A stretch of DNA of 64,000 nt from Oscillospiraceae bacterium (GCA_910574635.1 CAJTCG010000012.1:1-64000), one strand, 5' to 3'. Shown: positions 43,218-52,179, numbered from the stretch's first letter. Numbers and translations: made by a program. Notes: generated from the sequence alone by a model not told the origin.

Positions 43218-44882
43218 TCAGCCTGTGACCTGCTCCACTTCCGGTATGGGTTTGAGATTAAAATGAATTTCGATAGAAATGTGTCTTGTTTTGTCGCTGT
43301 CTATGGTTTCATGGACAACGATTTCTTTAATCAGGCGGTTTAAGGTGGAAGCGTCCAGCTCGGTGATGTCCCGGTATTCCTGTATGGATTCCACCCACTG
43401 CCTTGCGTCCACGGCAAGCCGGATTTCATCGGCAAGGCGTTTCCGGCCTTCCTCAACTTTGGCTTTTAATTCCGCCTGTTCCTTCTGTGTCTTTTCCAGC
43501 AGGAGATTGAAGTTTTCTTCTGTGATTCGTCCGGCCACCATATCCTCATAGAGCCGAAGAACCATCTTTTCCAATACCTCAATCCGTTCCCCGTCCCTGG
43601 CAAGGGTGCGCTCCATCGCTTCCCGCTGGTCTTTCTGTTCGGCTTTGCAGGTGTCGGTCAGCCGTCCGGCGACTGCTTCACTGTCGGTCAGGGCAGCGGC
43701 GGCGCACTCCCGGATTTTGTTCAGCACAAGGGCATAGAGGGTGTCAAATTCAACCCGGTGCTGTGTGCAGTGCTGCTTCCCATAGGCATTGTAGGTCTTG
43801 CAGGAGAAAATACGCTTCGGAAACTTCTCATGCGTGGTGCGGATGGTAAGAGCCTTTCCGCACTCCCCGCATTTTATCAGCCCTGCAAAGAGGTTGATTT
43901 CCCCGGACTTGCCCGGTCGCTGGCGGGATTTCAGCTTTTCCTGTACGATGGCGAAGCTCTTTTTGTCCACCAGCGGCTCGTGCGTTCCCTCCACCACAAT
44001 CCAGTCCTCCGGCTTCTTATCCCGGATAGTGCCGATTTTAAAGCGGTACTCGGTCTTTTGGGAAGCGATTGCACCGGTATAGACGGGGTTCATCAGGATT
44101 TCCTTAATCACGGAGAAGTCCCAGACGTACCGTCCGTTTTCCGGGTCTTTCTTTTCCCATTTGGTGCGGATGTTCCGATGTCCCCGTTTCCGGTTCCACC
44201 ATGTCGGGCAGGGGTGCTTTTCTTCCTCCAGCCTGCGCCGGATGTAGTTGGGGCCGTGGCCGTCCAGCGCATACCCGAAAATCAGCCGTACAACCGGGGC
44301 AGTTTCTTCATCTACCAGCAGGCGGTTCTTATTCTCCGGGTCTTTCCGGTAGCCAAACGGGGCGATACAGCCGGTAAACTGACCTTTCTGTGCCTTTAGC
44401 ACATAGGAGGAATGGACTTTCTTGGAAATATCCTTGCTGTACATCTCATTCAGGATATTCTTGAAGGGCGCAATGTCGTTGTTGTCCCGCATGGTGTCGA
44501 TACCGTCATTCATGGCGATATAGCGCACACCGTTCCGGGGGAAGAAGTCCTCGATAAGCTGCCCGGTCTGCAGGTAGTTCCGTCCTAACCTCGATAAATC
44601 CTTTGTAATGACAAGGTTTACCTGCTTCCGTTCAATGGCTTTCAACATCCGTTTCAGGTCGGGGCGTTCCATGTTCAAGCCGGTGAAGCCGTCGTCCTGA
44701 TAGACTGCCGTAACCTCCCATCCCTGCTTTTCGCAGAACTTTTCCAGCATATCCCGCTGGTTCTCGATACTGGCGCTCGTTCCGTCAAGGTCGTCGTCCT
44801 TGGACAGCCTGCAATAGATAGCTGCCCGGAAGCTCCCGGCAAGAAGCGTGTCCATCCCTACATATTCTATAGTGTTCATCAT
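43218..44882 (-). CDS. Large serine recombinase of element 2
   Basis: The 554-residue protein has catalytic Ser27 in AIYCRLSKDDD, KDLSRLGRNYLQTG, a recombinase domain, a zinc ribbon (CGECGKALTIR, CKTYNAYGKQHC) and a coiled coil (about 410-500). It lacks the extra C-terminal domain seen in the element 1 enzyme and differs throughout, so the elements did not duplicate from one another. It would integrate and excise element 2. ATG at 44882; a start at residue 10 is possible. Confidence 0.92.
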   Translation of the reverse strand: MMNTIEYVGMDTLLAGSFRAAIYCRLSKDDDLDGTSASIENQRDMLEKFCEKQGWEVTAVYQDDGFTGLNMERPDLKRMLKAIERKQVNLVITKDLSRLGRNYLQTGQLIEDFFPRNGVRYIAMNDGIDTMRDNNDIAPFKNILNEMYSKDISKKVHSSYVLKAQKGQFTGCIAPFGYRKDPENKNRLLVDEETAPVVRLIFGYALDGHGPNYIRRRLEEEKHPCPTWWNRKRGHRNIRTKWEKKDPENGRYVWDFSVIKEILMNPVYTGAIASQKTEYRFKIGTIRDKKPEDWIVVEGTHEPLVDKKSFAIVQEKLKSRQRPGKSGEINLFAGLIKCGECGKALTIRTTHEKFPKRIFSCKTYNAYGKQHCTQHRVEFDTLYALVLNKIRECAAAALTDSEAVAGRLTDTCKAEQKDQREAMERTLARDGERIEVLEKMVLRLYEDMVAGRITEENFNLLLEKTQKEQAELKAKVEEGRKRLADEIRLAVDARQWVESIQEYRDITELDASTLNRLIKEIVVHETIDSDKTRHISIEIHFNLKPIPEVEQVTG

Positions 44883-44888
44883 AACCGT

Positions 44889-45086
44889 TTACCCGCACAA
44901 TCCAGACGGAACACGGTCACTTGGAACCTTATCTTTATTATATCCTACTTCTTGCGATTTAGCAAGATATTCTTTATCTGTTTTTCTGCTGTGTTTCTGT
45001 GCGATAAGGCTTACGAAAACGTCCGTAGCGTCCAGCTCGCCGTCAAATATTGTGGTGACATGAATCTCTGTTTTATTTTTCGCCAT
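44889..45086 (-). CDS. Small protein upstream of the recombinase (element 2)
   Basis: The 65-residue protein (MAKNKTEIHVTTIFDGELDA, then FVSLIAQKHSR) is co-directional and six bases from the recombinase. Its layout (short beta-strands then a helix with a basic end) is reminiscent of TnpW, but identity is weak. It may be a recombination directionality factor; this is a guess from position. Confidence 0.5.
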   Translation of the reverse strand: MAKNKTEIHVTTIFDGELDATDVFVSLIAQKHSRKTDKEYLAKSQEVGYNKDKVPSDRVPSGLCG

Positions 45087-45131
45087 AGGCAGTTGTCCTC
45101 CATACATAAAAAAGCCAGACAGGGAAGGTCG

Positions 45132-45426
45132 GCAACGAAGTCCGGCAACGGGCTTCAAAAGACCATGAAACTAATCCTTGTCTGGCGGTTGGGTTATTTT
45201 ATACTTTTTCTTTTATTTTTCTGTTGTTTTGGTTGTTAAAGGGGAGAAAAGCCCGCAGTTATGGGATTTTCCCCGGCAACCGGCCCGGCAACGGGATAGC
45301 AACGGAGTGTGCAACGGGCTGTCATTTGCCGGATTTTTTCAGAAGGGAAGCTCCATCTGCTCCGGCACGGGCGTAAATCCCTCTGGGGTTTTTCCTGCTC
45401 CGTTGCTGGTGTCCGTTGCCGGTTGC
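45132..45426. repeat. Iteron-like GCAACGG array
   Basis: GCAACSG or close variants occur at 45132, 45145, 45276, 45288, 45299 and 45311 on the plus strand and at 45400, 45413 and 45420 on the minus strand. The four central copies are spaced 12, 11 and 12 bases. The array spans the gap between the helicase gene and the recombinase operon and enters the last codons of the helicase gene. It may be a replication origin or a binding array for an element protein. Confidence 0.6.
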
Positions 45427-46736
45427 TCCCGTTCCCATCCTTTCTGTCTGCCATATCCGGCAAACATCCGGGGATTGGAGAAATACTTCCAGCCAGTAAC
45501 GCACTGGTTCATTATCTCGTTGATTTCCCGTATCTCCCATTGTTTCGGCTCGTCAAAGGTGTGGTTTAAGGCTTCTTTGTATAGCTGTTTGGAGCAGACG
45601 GTATCGCCGGGATAGCTGTCAAGGAAAGCCTGAATCATCCCGGCTTTGGTGTCCTCCGGCATAAAGTCCCGCTGGTGTTCTTTTAAGTAGCGCACCATTT
45701 CCGGGCTGAATGTCAGCTTCCATCTGCCGCTTTTGTAAATCTCCATCGCTTCCGCCCATACCTGGCAGATATAAGCTCTGGAAGCGGCTTCATCCTCTAA
45801 GATGTGTGTTTCCGCCTGTTCCGGGCATACCTGTATGGGGATGAAGCGGCGGTTGCCGGAGCGGTCAAGGGGCAGGAAGTCAAGGGCGTTGGATGTGCCG
45901 CCGAACACGCACTGTCTTGGTCGGTCTGCCGGGTGGGTTTCATAGGGTATCTTGTAAACCTCCTTCTGGCGGCTCAAAAAGGACTTGATTTCTTCAATGC
46001 TCTTTGCGTTGGCAGTGGCAATCATCTCCGACATTTCGATTATCCAGTGGCCTTGCAGCTTCCGGTATACGTTATCGTCGTCCAGCTTCCGTAAATCATC
46101 GGAGAACCACTCGTCTTTGACCGCCAGCAGCCGGAAGAAAGTGGACTTCCCGGCTCCCTGCCCTCCCACAAGGCAGAGCATGACCTCGAATTTACAGCCG
46201 GGGGAAAATGCCCGGTGGATGGCTCCCAGCAAAAACAAACGCAGGGCTTCATAGGTGTACTGGTCTGTGTCTGCCCCTAAAAAATACCGCAGGCAGGAGC
46301 GTATCCGTTCCGTACCGTCCCATGTCAGGCTGTTTAAATACTCCCGGACAGGGTGGTAGCTGTTCTCGTTGGCGGCAAGGACGGCAGCGTCCTGTATCTT
46401 CTTTTCACTGGTCAGACCGTAAGTTTCTTCCAGATACAGCCGGATATATTTCATGTCCGTGTCGGTCATGGGGCTGTTTGGGGGTCTTTGGTAGCCGATG
46501 GGCTTTAAAATATCGGTGCGGTCAGTCAGCAGGTTATAGGCAACCGCCCCGGAAAGGAGCGGGTCGCACTGGAATACGGTCAGGCAGTTTCGGATACTGT
46601 TGCGGAAGCCGCCTTTTTCGGTGGTTTCCAGCAAGGCTTTGACTTCCTCAACGCTCCGGGGCGGCTCGGTGCTGTCTGCCATGTTCGCTATTTCTTGCCG
46701 TATCTGGGGCGGTAAGTTCTGCCATTCGTCTTTCAA
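45339..46736 (-). CDS. VirE-family (D5-like) helicase, TTG start
   Basis: The 465-residue protein has a helicase core with Walker A LVGGQGAGKSTFF, Walker B WIIEMSEM and arginine finger region RQCVFGGTSNALDFLP. It belongs to the virulence-associated-E/superfamily 3 helicases. With the CHC2 primase upstream it forms a primase-helicase pair for replication of element 2. The start TTG 46736 follows GAGG; it overlaps the primase gene by 89 bases. Confidence 0.85.
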   Translation of the reverse strand: MKDEWQNLPPQIRQEIANMADSTEPPRSVEEVKALLETTEKGGFRNSIRNCLTVFQCDPLLSGAVAYNLLTDRTDILKPIGYQRPPNSPMTDTDMKYIRLYLEETYGLTSEKKIQDAAVLAANENSYHPVREYLNSLTWDGTERIRSCLRYFLGADTDQYTYEALRLFLLGAIHRAFSPGCKFEVMLCLVGGQGAGKSTFFRLLAVKDEWFSDDLRKLDDDNVYRKLQGHWIIEMSEMIATANAKSIEEIKSFLSRQKEVYKIPYETHPADRPRQCVFGGTSNALDFLPLDRSGNRRFIPIQVCPEQAETHILEDEAASRAYICQVWAEAMEIYKSGRWKLTFSPEMVRYLKEHQRDFMPEDTKAGMIQAFLDSYPGDTVCSKQLYKEALNHTFDEPKQWEIREINEIMNQCVTGWKYFSNPRMFAGYGRQKGWEREQPATDTSNGAGKTPEGFTPVPEQMELPF

Positions 46737-47295
46737 GGTTCCTCACTTCCTTTCCATGTCCTGTGATAAGGGCTGCCCGCGCCTGAATGTCCCCGGAGAG
46801 AAGCACGTCCATCAAGTATTCCACTCGGCTCATGTTTTGCAGGGCTTCCACAAACCGGGGATTCCATGCTTCATCCGGCTGGCGTGGGGCGTATTTCTCC
46901 TTCCAGTGGCGCAAGAGATGGTAATAGTCGGACAGTACCCGGAAACAGTGCCGCTCCATGCGCTTAAATTTTTGTTCCTCCGTTTCCCTACGCAGGCGTG
47001 GTCGGATGGGCGGCTTCCCGGCGTTCCTCCCGTCCTCATAGGGGATGGAGAAGTCCTGTGCCAGCATGAGGGTGGCTTCCCTGCTGCCGATACCGTGGAG
47101 CCGGGAAACGAAGTCAATCACGTCCCCGGTGGCTCCGCAGCCGAAACAGTAAAAGCGGCGGTCAACCTTCATGCTTGGGTTCTTGTCGTTATGGAACGGG
47201 CAGACGCACATCCCGTTCCGGTTTACTTTTATTCCGTAATGCTCCGCAGCCTGCCTTGTGGTGACGGACTGCTTCACGGCTTCAAATACGTTCAA
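46648..47295 (-). CDS. CHC2 zinc-finger DNA primase (element 2), TTG start
   Basis: The 215-residue protein has a CHC2 zinc finger (MCVCPFHNDKNPSMKVD, then FYCFGCGATGDVIDFV) but no TOPRIM domain, so it is the primase zinc-binding half that works with the VirE-type helicase coded next. The start TTG 47295 has AGGAGG nine bases upstream. A helical tail carries RNLERRMAEL. Confidence 0.85.
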   Translation of the reverse strand: MNVFEAVKQSVTTRQAAEHYGIKVNRNGMCVCPFHNDKNPSMKVDRRFYCFGCGATGDVIDFVSRLHGIGSREATLMLAQDFSIPYEDGRNAGKPPIRPRLRRETEEQKFKRMERHCFRVLSDYYHLLRHWKEKYAPRQPDEAWNPRFVEALQNMSRVEYLMDVLLSGDIQARAALITGHGKEVRNLERRMAELTAPDTARNSEHGRQHRAAPER

Positions 47296-47369
47296 TAGGC
47301 GTTTCCTCCTGATAATCCCAACGTGAGCGACACAATGTCGTTCACGTTACTGATAAATCTTGCTCAAAA

Positions 47370-47414
47370 GAAAAAGGCACTTGCCAGTGATTTCAAATCA
47401 CAAAACAAGTGCCT
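47370..47414 (-). terminator. Terminator after the element 2 relaxase gene
   Basis: AGGCACTTG (47375-47383) pairs with CAAGTGCCT (47406-47414), enclosing a second small dyad (GTGATTT/AAATCAC). It is followed on the minus strand by TTTTTC. It lies two bases after the relaxase stop. Confidence 0.85.
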
Positions 47415-47416
47415 GT

Positions 47417-49006
47417 TTAAAGTTCCATATTCTGTTGTTTCTGTGTCCGGGGCGGCTGGCGTTTCTCTGCCTGCTCCTGCCGGATGCGTTCCTGCCGCCC
47501 TTTCAGGTTCCCCTGTACAGACGGTTTCTTCCCCGGCTCGGCGGTCTGGCGGTACTGTTCAGATGGCAGCACTTGATTGAGCCAGCGGCGCACATCCCGC
47601 AGCACTTTTACATCTGCCTGAACCGCTTCCAGCTCCTCCCCCTGTTCCGGCAGGGCAGAAGCAAGCTGTTCCCGTTCCGCTTCCAAATCTTTGCGGGAGT
47701 AGGTATTGCCTTTCAGGTTGGCTTTAAAATACCGGACGGCGGCATTGTAAGCGTCCAGTTCCTCCCGGTGGCTCTCCGCAAACTGCTCCTTTTTCTTCTT
47801 CCAGCCGATAGCGGCGTACTCCTTATGGACTGGCTTGTTTGCTTCGTATTTGTCAATGTAGGACAGCATGGTGTCGATGGCTTTTATCCGCTTCTCGCTT
47901 TTTTTCACGCCCTCCATGACAGAAACGGCGGTCTGGCTGATTTCATCCAGCCGGGTGTCAAGGCTCTCTACGGTGGATATTTCTTTTTCCCGCAGAAAAT
48001 CCATAGCCGCCTGTACCTTGTTGAAGTCGGCAACTGTGCCTTTGAGCTTCCCTCTGGAAGTCCAGTCGGCACGCTGTCCGCTCCGCAGTTCTAAATACTG
48101 TGAAAGCAGCTCCGGTATGGTCGGCTCCTTCGTCTGTTGCAACACTTCCATCAGGGCGGCTTTCTTCTCCTTTAAATCGGCAATCCAGCCTTTTAAATGG
48201 CGCACCATCTGGCGGATGGACTGCATGAGGGAGTTGGCGGCTCTGATGTCCCGGTTCAGGTTGCCGATGTTGGTCTGGATTCCTTTTTTCTCCATCTGGC
48301 AGACGGCTGCCCCCATGTGGACGGTGGGGATTTTATCAATCCCCTGTCGGGCATAGGAGCGCAGGTCAAGCCGTTCCGGGCGGTCGTTGGCTTCCAGATA
48401 GCGGTTGGCTGTGTCCGCCCATCCCTGCCGCCAGATTTCAGCGTACTTCTGGTCGTTCCAGTCTACAGTGTTCTCTTTGTGGCTTTTCCACCTGCCGGAC
48501 GGGAGCCGGATTCTTTCACCGTTCTCGTCAAGGTCGTATACCTTGCGACACTTGGGAAGCCATCTGCCTTTTTCATCCATCGCCCGCATGGTGAGCAGGA
48601 TATGGGCGTGTGGGTTCCCGTCCCCCTTGTCGTGGATGGCAAAGTCGGCAATCATGCCTTTAGAAACAAAAAACTCCCGGCAGTAGTCACGGATGAGGTC
48701 GGTGTGCTGTCCCGGCGGGATTTCCCTTGGGATGGCAAGCACGAACCTCCGGGCAAGCTGGGAGTTCCATTGTTTTTCCTGAGCTTCAGCAGAGTTCCAT
48801 AAGGTATTGCGGTCGGCATACTCCGGCGGCACATGGGGCGGGAGCATGATTTCCTTGTGGGTGACTTCGTTCTTGTAGGGATAGTATTTCTGTTCCTGGT
48901 CGTATTCAGAGAACAGCTTCTCGCCGCTCTGGTAGGCGGCGGCAGAAACAGCGGATTCATTGTTGCTCCGCTTAATAATGGTGATTTTGCAATGCGGGCA
49001 TGGCAA
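47417..49006 (-). CDS. MobA/MobL-family relaxase (element 2), TTG start
   Basis: The 529-residue protein begins MPCPHCKITIIKRSNNESAV and has SAAAYQSGEKLFSEYD and the histidine motif HDKGDGNPHAHILLT, then a long coiled coil (about 250-470). TTG 49006 has GGAGG at good spacing. It is homologous to the element 1 relaxase but clearly diverged. It should act at the oriT at 50071-50200, now separated from it by the phosphotransferase gene. Confidence 0.9.
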   Translation of the reverse strand: MPCPHCKITIIKRSNNESAVSAAAYQSGEKLFSEYDQEQKYYPYKNEVTHKEIMLPPHVPPEYADRNTLWNSAEAQEKQWNSQLARRFVLAIPREIPPGQHTDLIRDYCREFFVSKGMIADFAIHDKGDGNPHAHILLTMRAMDEKGRWLPKCRKVYDLDENGERIRLPSGRWKSHKENTVDWNDQKYAEIWRQGWADTANRYLEANDRPERLDLRSYARQGIDKIPTVHMGAAVCQMEKKGIQTNIGNLNRDIRAANSLMQSIRQMVRHLKGWIADLKEKKAALMEVLQQTKEPTIPELLSQYLELRSGQRADWTSRGKLKGTVADFNKVQAAMDFLREKEISTVESLDTRLDEISQTAVSVMEGVKKSEKRIKAIDTMLSYIDKYEANKPVHKEYAAIGWKKKKEQFAESHREELDAYNAAVRYFKANLKGNTYSRKDLEAEREQLASALPEQGEELEAVQADVKVLRDVRRWLNQVLPSEQYRQTAEPGKKPSVQGNLKGRQERIRQEQAEKRQPPRTQKQQNMEL

Positions 49007-49156
49007 GTGTGCGTCCTCCTTCCTCCCGGATTCCGGGCATGAAAAAAGCAGGATAACTTTTTCAGTTTCCTGCTTGGGTGTGCCGCTGGTGGGCGGCGAG
49101 TTATTTAGTTTTTTGTTGGGCTGTCAGTTCGTCAAACCGGAAGTTTATTAACAAGG

Positions 49157-49939
49157 CTACAATATTCCTTCCAGTATATTCTTTTGAGACTCTTTTATAT
49201 ATTGAATATCATCCAAATACAAATTCAAATGTCCATCTTCTATATTTTTCTGAACATCTTCATTCCCAGAATCTGCCTCATTTTTCATATATGCAACCAG
49301 ACTATTTATCCGTTCAATTATCATATTGGGCAACTGTTCTCTTTCATTATTCTTTAAATCATAGGTGTCTACAAATAACTTTAATCTATGAATTTGTTCA
49401 TTTAAATTATAACAATAATCAGGATTTTTCGGTGAAACAAACGGAATCCATCTATATACTGCATATGCAACATCCCAAATTCTTGGTCCTGGATGTAATG
49501 TATCAAAATCGATTATCCCATGCACACATCCGTCAACAAAAGTTATGTTATAAGGCGCAAAATCTCCATGACACATAACCTCTACCGGAAATTGTTTAGG
49601 CAACATCCAAACTTCTTTTCCCGTCAATCGTTGAACATACTTTTCACCAATATCATGATATTGGCGAAGTAATTTTGCCACTTCAACCAAAATCTCATCT
49701 GTTAGAATCTCACTCGGTAAACTGTCATTATAAACAGTTCCTTCTACAAAAGAAACCAGTTCCATTTCAGATTCGTTAATTCCATATGGCTTAGGAATAT
49801 TATTGAACCCGTTTTCATGCATAAACGATAAAAATGACTGTACATGCGAAGTCCATTTATTTCCTGGACGAATTACTTTATCTTCTACTTTTGATATTTT
49901 ACCTTTCCTTCCGCCATGTAAAACTTCTTTTTGAATCAT
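49157..49939 (-). CDS. Aminoglycoside-phosphotransferase-family kinase (cargo of element 2)
   Basis: The 260-residue protein has the APH fold with catalytic loop CHGDFAPYNITF and metal-binding IIDFDTLHPGPR, and an N-lobe start KISKVEDKVIRPGNKWTS. It is much more AT-rich than its neighbours, indicating recent acquisition. It sits between the relaxase gene and its oriT. The substrate cannot be fixed: it could give aminoglycoside or other antibiotic resistance or phosphorylate a metabolite. GGGAG precedes the ATG. Confidence 0.8.
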   Translation of the reverse strand: MIQKEVLHGGRKGKISKVEDKVIRPGNKWTSHVQSFLSFMHENGFNNIPKPYGINESEMELVSFVEGTVYNDSLPSEILTDEILVEVAKLLRQYHDIGEKYVQRLTGKEVWMLPKQFPVEVMCHGDFAPYNITFVDGCVHGIIDFDTLHPGPRIWDVAYAVYRWIPFVSPKNPDYCYNLNEQIHRLKLFVDTYDLKNNEREQLPNMIIERINSLVAYMKNEADSGNEDVQKNIEDGHLNLYLDDIQYIKESQKNILEGIL

Positions 49940-50070
49940 ATATTTTTCTCCCGTTCATATCCCGATTTGTCGCTGACACTATTATACAGCTTTAACTTGC
50001 TAAATGGAATAGGCTTTCTGAAAGATTTTCGGGTGGCAAGTTCACAAAGGGGTAGCTGGCAGAGCCAGCG

Positions 50071-50200
50071 CAGGGGAAGGGCAGCTTCCCCTGTAATGAT
50101 TGGAGCAGATTGGAAATCTACGGAAATCATCCGCTGTCCGCAGGACGCCCCCGGCAGGGCGCAATGCACCACTTCCCTAAGTGGTGTATAATTGCGCCCT
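50071..50200. other. Candidate oriT of element 2 (MobQ type)
   Basis: It includes hairpin CAGGGGAAG/CTTCCCCTG (50071-50079 with 50085-50093) and GTCC-GCA-GGAC. It then has nested arms GGGCGCAAT (50157-50165) with ATTGCGCCC (50191-50199) around a perfect CACCACTT/AAGTGGTG stem. TAATTGCGCCCT (50189-50200) resembles the MobQ nick region. The block CCCCGGCAGGGCGCA and GGTGTATAA is shared with element 1. The flanks 49940-50070 and 50201-50284 hold no gene. Confidence 0.7.
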
Positions 50201-50284
50201 CTTTCAGAGGGGGATTTTCCAGCTTGTCGCTTTGGAAGCTGTCAACGTGAACGCGCCCGGCTCGTCCACGTTAAAACTTTCCTT

Positions 50285-50317
50285 CAAAAATCAAGACGCG
50301 CCCGGCGCGCTTTGATT
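50285..50317 (-). terminator. Rho-independent terminator
   Basis: AATCAAGACGCGCC and GGCGCGCTTTGATT (50289-50317) form a stem with two mismatches, followed on the minus strand by TTTTTG. It ends the operon beginning at 51650. Confidence 0.65.
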
Positions 50318-50332
50318 CTGGAACAGGCTTTT

Positions 50333-50848
50333 TTACCGTTCCTGCTGTCTGGGCTTCTTGTCAGGATAGAACTTTCCGGCGACAACGGCAGCATGACTTT
50401 TTATCTTGATTTCTCCTTCCTGCTCGCTACTCCTTGCGTTCCGGTAGCCCTCATCGGAGAGGAAGAAACGGAACCGCTCCCCCTTAAAACCAACAAAGCA
50501 TTGCTTCTGTACTTCTAGCATAATCATATGCCGGGTTTCCGGGTGGAACCGTTCTATCCCTGACAGGTCATGCCCCTGCAAAATCGGCTCCTGTGCCTTG
50601 GCCGCCGCAAGCCGCTGGCGGATGGAATTGTCACGCTCTGCCAGAAACCGGGCTTTTGTGGCGGCGACAAACTGGCTGCACTCCGGCTCCGGTATCTTTA
50701 CCAGTTTCCGGATGGCGTTCTCCACGATTGCCTTTGTCAGTAAGTCCTTTATCACCGGCACGATTTCTTTCATGCCCGCAAGGGTTTCCGCCTTGGTCGG
50801 TGCGGCATACTGGTAGATAATGTCCAGCTCGCTTTTTGAAAATTTCAT
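50333..50848 (-). CDS. Conserved mobile-element protein, unknown (element 2)
   Basis: The 171-residue helical protein begins MKFSKSELDIIYQYAAPTK and has EIVPVIKDLLTKAIVENAI and ARFLAERDNSIRQRLAAAK. It looks like a conserved accessory protein of mobilizable elements, but no family name can be assigned. It overlaps the DUF3847 stop by four bases (ATGA), so the two are translationally coupled. Confidence 0.6.
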   Translation of the reverse strand: MKFSKSELDIIYQYAAPTKAETLAGMKEIVPVIKDLLTKAIVENAIRKLVKIPEPECSQFVAATKARFLAERDNSIRQRLAAAKAQEPILQGHDLSGIERFHPETRHMIMLEVQKQCFVGFKGERFRFFLSDEGYRNARSSEQEGEIKIKSHAAVVAGKFYPDKKPRQQER

Positions 50849-51138
50849 TCTGTGTCCTCCTTCCGGTTTTCGGTAAGAACCTGTGCCACAAGACGCTTCG
50901 TGTCGCCCCGGTAGAACAGTATCTTTAAAATGGTGCTTACCTGTTCGTCCGTCACGGATTCCGGGTGGGGGAGATGGCTTTCCAGCATTGCCCCTCTGGT
51001 GCAGAGCCGGTGTGTCCGTTCCTTCCGGTTCAGGGTCTTTATCTGGTGTTCCAACATTTTTTCCTTATGCTGCGCCCGCCGCAGCCTTGCTTCGGTCTTT
51101 TCAATCTCCTGATTCAGTTTTTCCAGCTTCTCATTCAT
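50845..51138 (-). CDS. DUF3847 coiled-coil protein (element 2)
   Basis: The 97-residue protein has a coiled coil (residues 3-45), then RKERTHRLCTRGAMLESHL, matching DUF3847. It is homologous in layout to 38263-38550 near the element 1 relaxase. The start 51138 overlaps the upstream HTH gene. It is a probable accessory protein for mobilization. Confidence 0.75.
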   Translation of the reverse strand: MNEKLEKLNQEIEKTEARLRRAQHKEKMLEHQIKTLNRKERTHRLCTRGAMLESHLPHPESVTDEQVSTILKILFYRGDTKRLVAQVLTENRKEDTE

Positions 51139-51469
51139 GGGCGGCGTCCTCCTTGGGGAGCAGGATATACATATGGCTGACCTCCCCGATTCCCTGACGA
51201 ACACGCATAATCATCCCGGCCTGTTCCAGCTCGTTCAGGGAACGCTTGCAGGTCTGGGGGCTTCGGGAGAGTGCCGCCGCTATCTCCGTGACGGGGAAGC
51301 GGATAAACAGAATCCCGTTGCTGTCCTCGGTTCCCCTTGTCAGGATTTCATCCAGCAGGCGGGCATACATGACTTTTGCCGTGTTGCTGACCTGCAGCCG
51401 GAGCATTGCCTTTGGGAGCGGCATACAGGGCGGCAGGGGTGTACTGGCTATCATAAATTCACAATTCAT
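51131..51469 (-). CDS. Winged-helix replication/regulatory protein (element 2)
   Basis: The 112-residue protein (MIASTPLPPCMPLPKAMLRL, then FPVTEIAAALSRSPQTCKRSL) matches the short winged-helix proteins at 35077 and in RepA N-termini. It probably binds DNA to control replication or mobilization genes. It overlaps the preceding small Cys gene by 11 bases. Confidence 0.7.
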   Translation of the reverse strand: MNCEFMIASTPLPPCMPLPKAMLRLQVSNTAKVMYARLLDEILTRGTEDSNGILFIRFPVTEIAAALSRSPQTCKRSLNELEQAGMIMRVRQGIGEVSHMYILLPKEDAAHE

Positions 51470-51650
51470 TAGGTGGTGTCCTCCTTTTGGCTCGTTTGGA
51501 TTGGTAACGGGGGCAGGCGATCATGACAGCCCGGAAACTCTGCTTGCACTCATGCTGGCATTTCCGGCAGAGTTCATTGTGGCTTCTGCGCCCTCGGTCG
51601 TTCAGGAAGAAAGCAAGCTCTTTCTTCCGCTTTTTTGACATTCTCGGCAT
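51459..51650 (-). CDS. Small cysteine-containing basic protein (element 2)
   Basis: The 63-residue protein is strongly basic at both ends and has CRKCQHECKQSF and a later Cys, a possible zinc site. It is first in the operon running left to 50333. No family is recognised. Confidence 0.5.
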   Translation of the reverse strand: MPRMSKKRKKELAFFLNDRGRRSHNELCRKCQHECKQSFRAVMIACPRYQSKRAKRRTPPNEL

Positions 51651-52105
51651 AGTGCCTCCTTCATAGAAAAACCGCCCGATTCAGCGGTAACAGCCGGAAT
51701 GGGCGGACAGTGGTTTTTTGTGTAGCGTTTCGGGGCGATTTTCAGGGGAAATACGGTCGTAGAGCCGCCCCAAAATCTCCCTTGGTATTACGGACAGGGC
51801 AGACTATGCCCCGTGAAATTGTTGTGTTTCGGTATCGTTTCGGTGTTCATTTTTGCCGGTTCCCTCTGCTGTCGTTCCTGCCCCCGTCTTTGGCGGCGTT
51901 TCGCTCCGCTTGGTACGCTCGTTGCGGTCAGGGTTCCTCCGTTTCCCTGCCGGAAGTCGTTGCGCTACATCGCCGGGGAGCATATCCCATACAGGCCGGT
52001 CATTCGATTGGAATAATCCATCGATGAACTGCCTATATCATAGGACATTTTTGTACCCTGTGCCGTATATCCACAAAGTAGGAATCAGGCGCAAATATCA
52101 GAAAT
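51651..52105. other. Divergent non-coding region of element 2
   Basis: About 450 bases between the leftward small Cys gene and the rightward XRE gene. It has an imperfect hairpin AAAAACCGCCC/GGGCGG...GGTTTTTT (about 51666-51717). Open frames here lack ribosome sites and family resemblance. It probably holds the leftward promoter. Confidence 0.35.
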
Positions 52106-52134
52106 TTCCACGATTGCGGAAAATATGGTATAAT
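52106..52134 (+). promoter_or_regulatory. Promoter of the XRE regulator gene
   Basis: TTCCAC (52106-52111) and a perfect TATAAT (52129-52134) have a 17-base spacer. The gene starts 46 bases later. Confidence 0.6.
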
Positions 52135-52179
52135 CAGTTAAGCGGCAGGAAAACAGCCGCCAGAAAGGAGCGTGCGCCC

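Noticed and set aside
45132..45426. GCAACGG repeats as a CRISPR array
   Set aside because: Repeat unit is only about seven bases with five-base gaps; no spacers and no cas genes in the window.
51710..52027. Rightward open frame before the XRE gene
   Set aside because: No ribosome binding site, composition unlike a protein, and it lies in a divergent promoter region.
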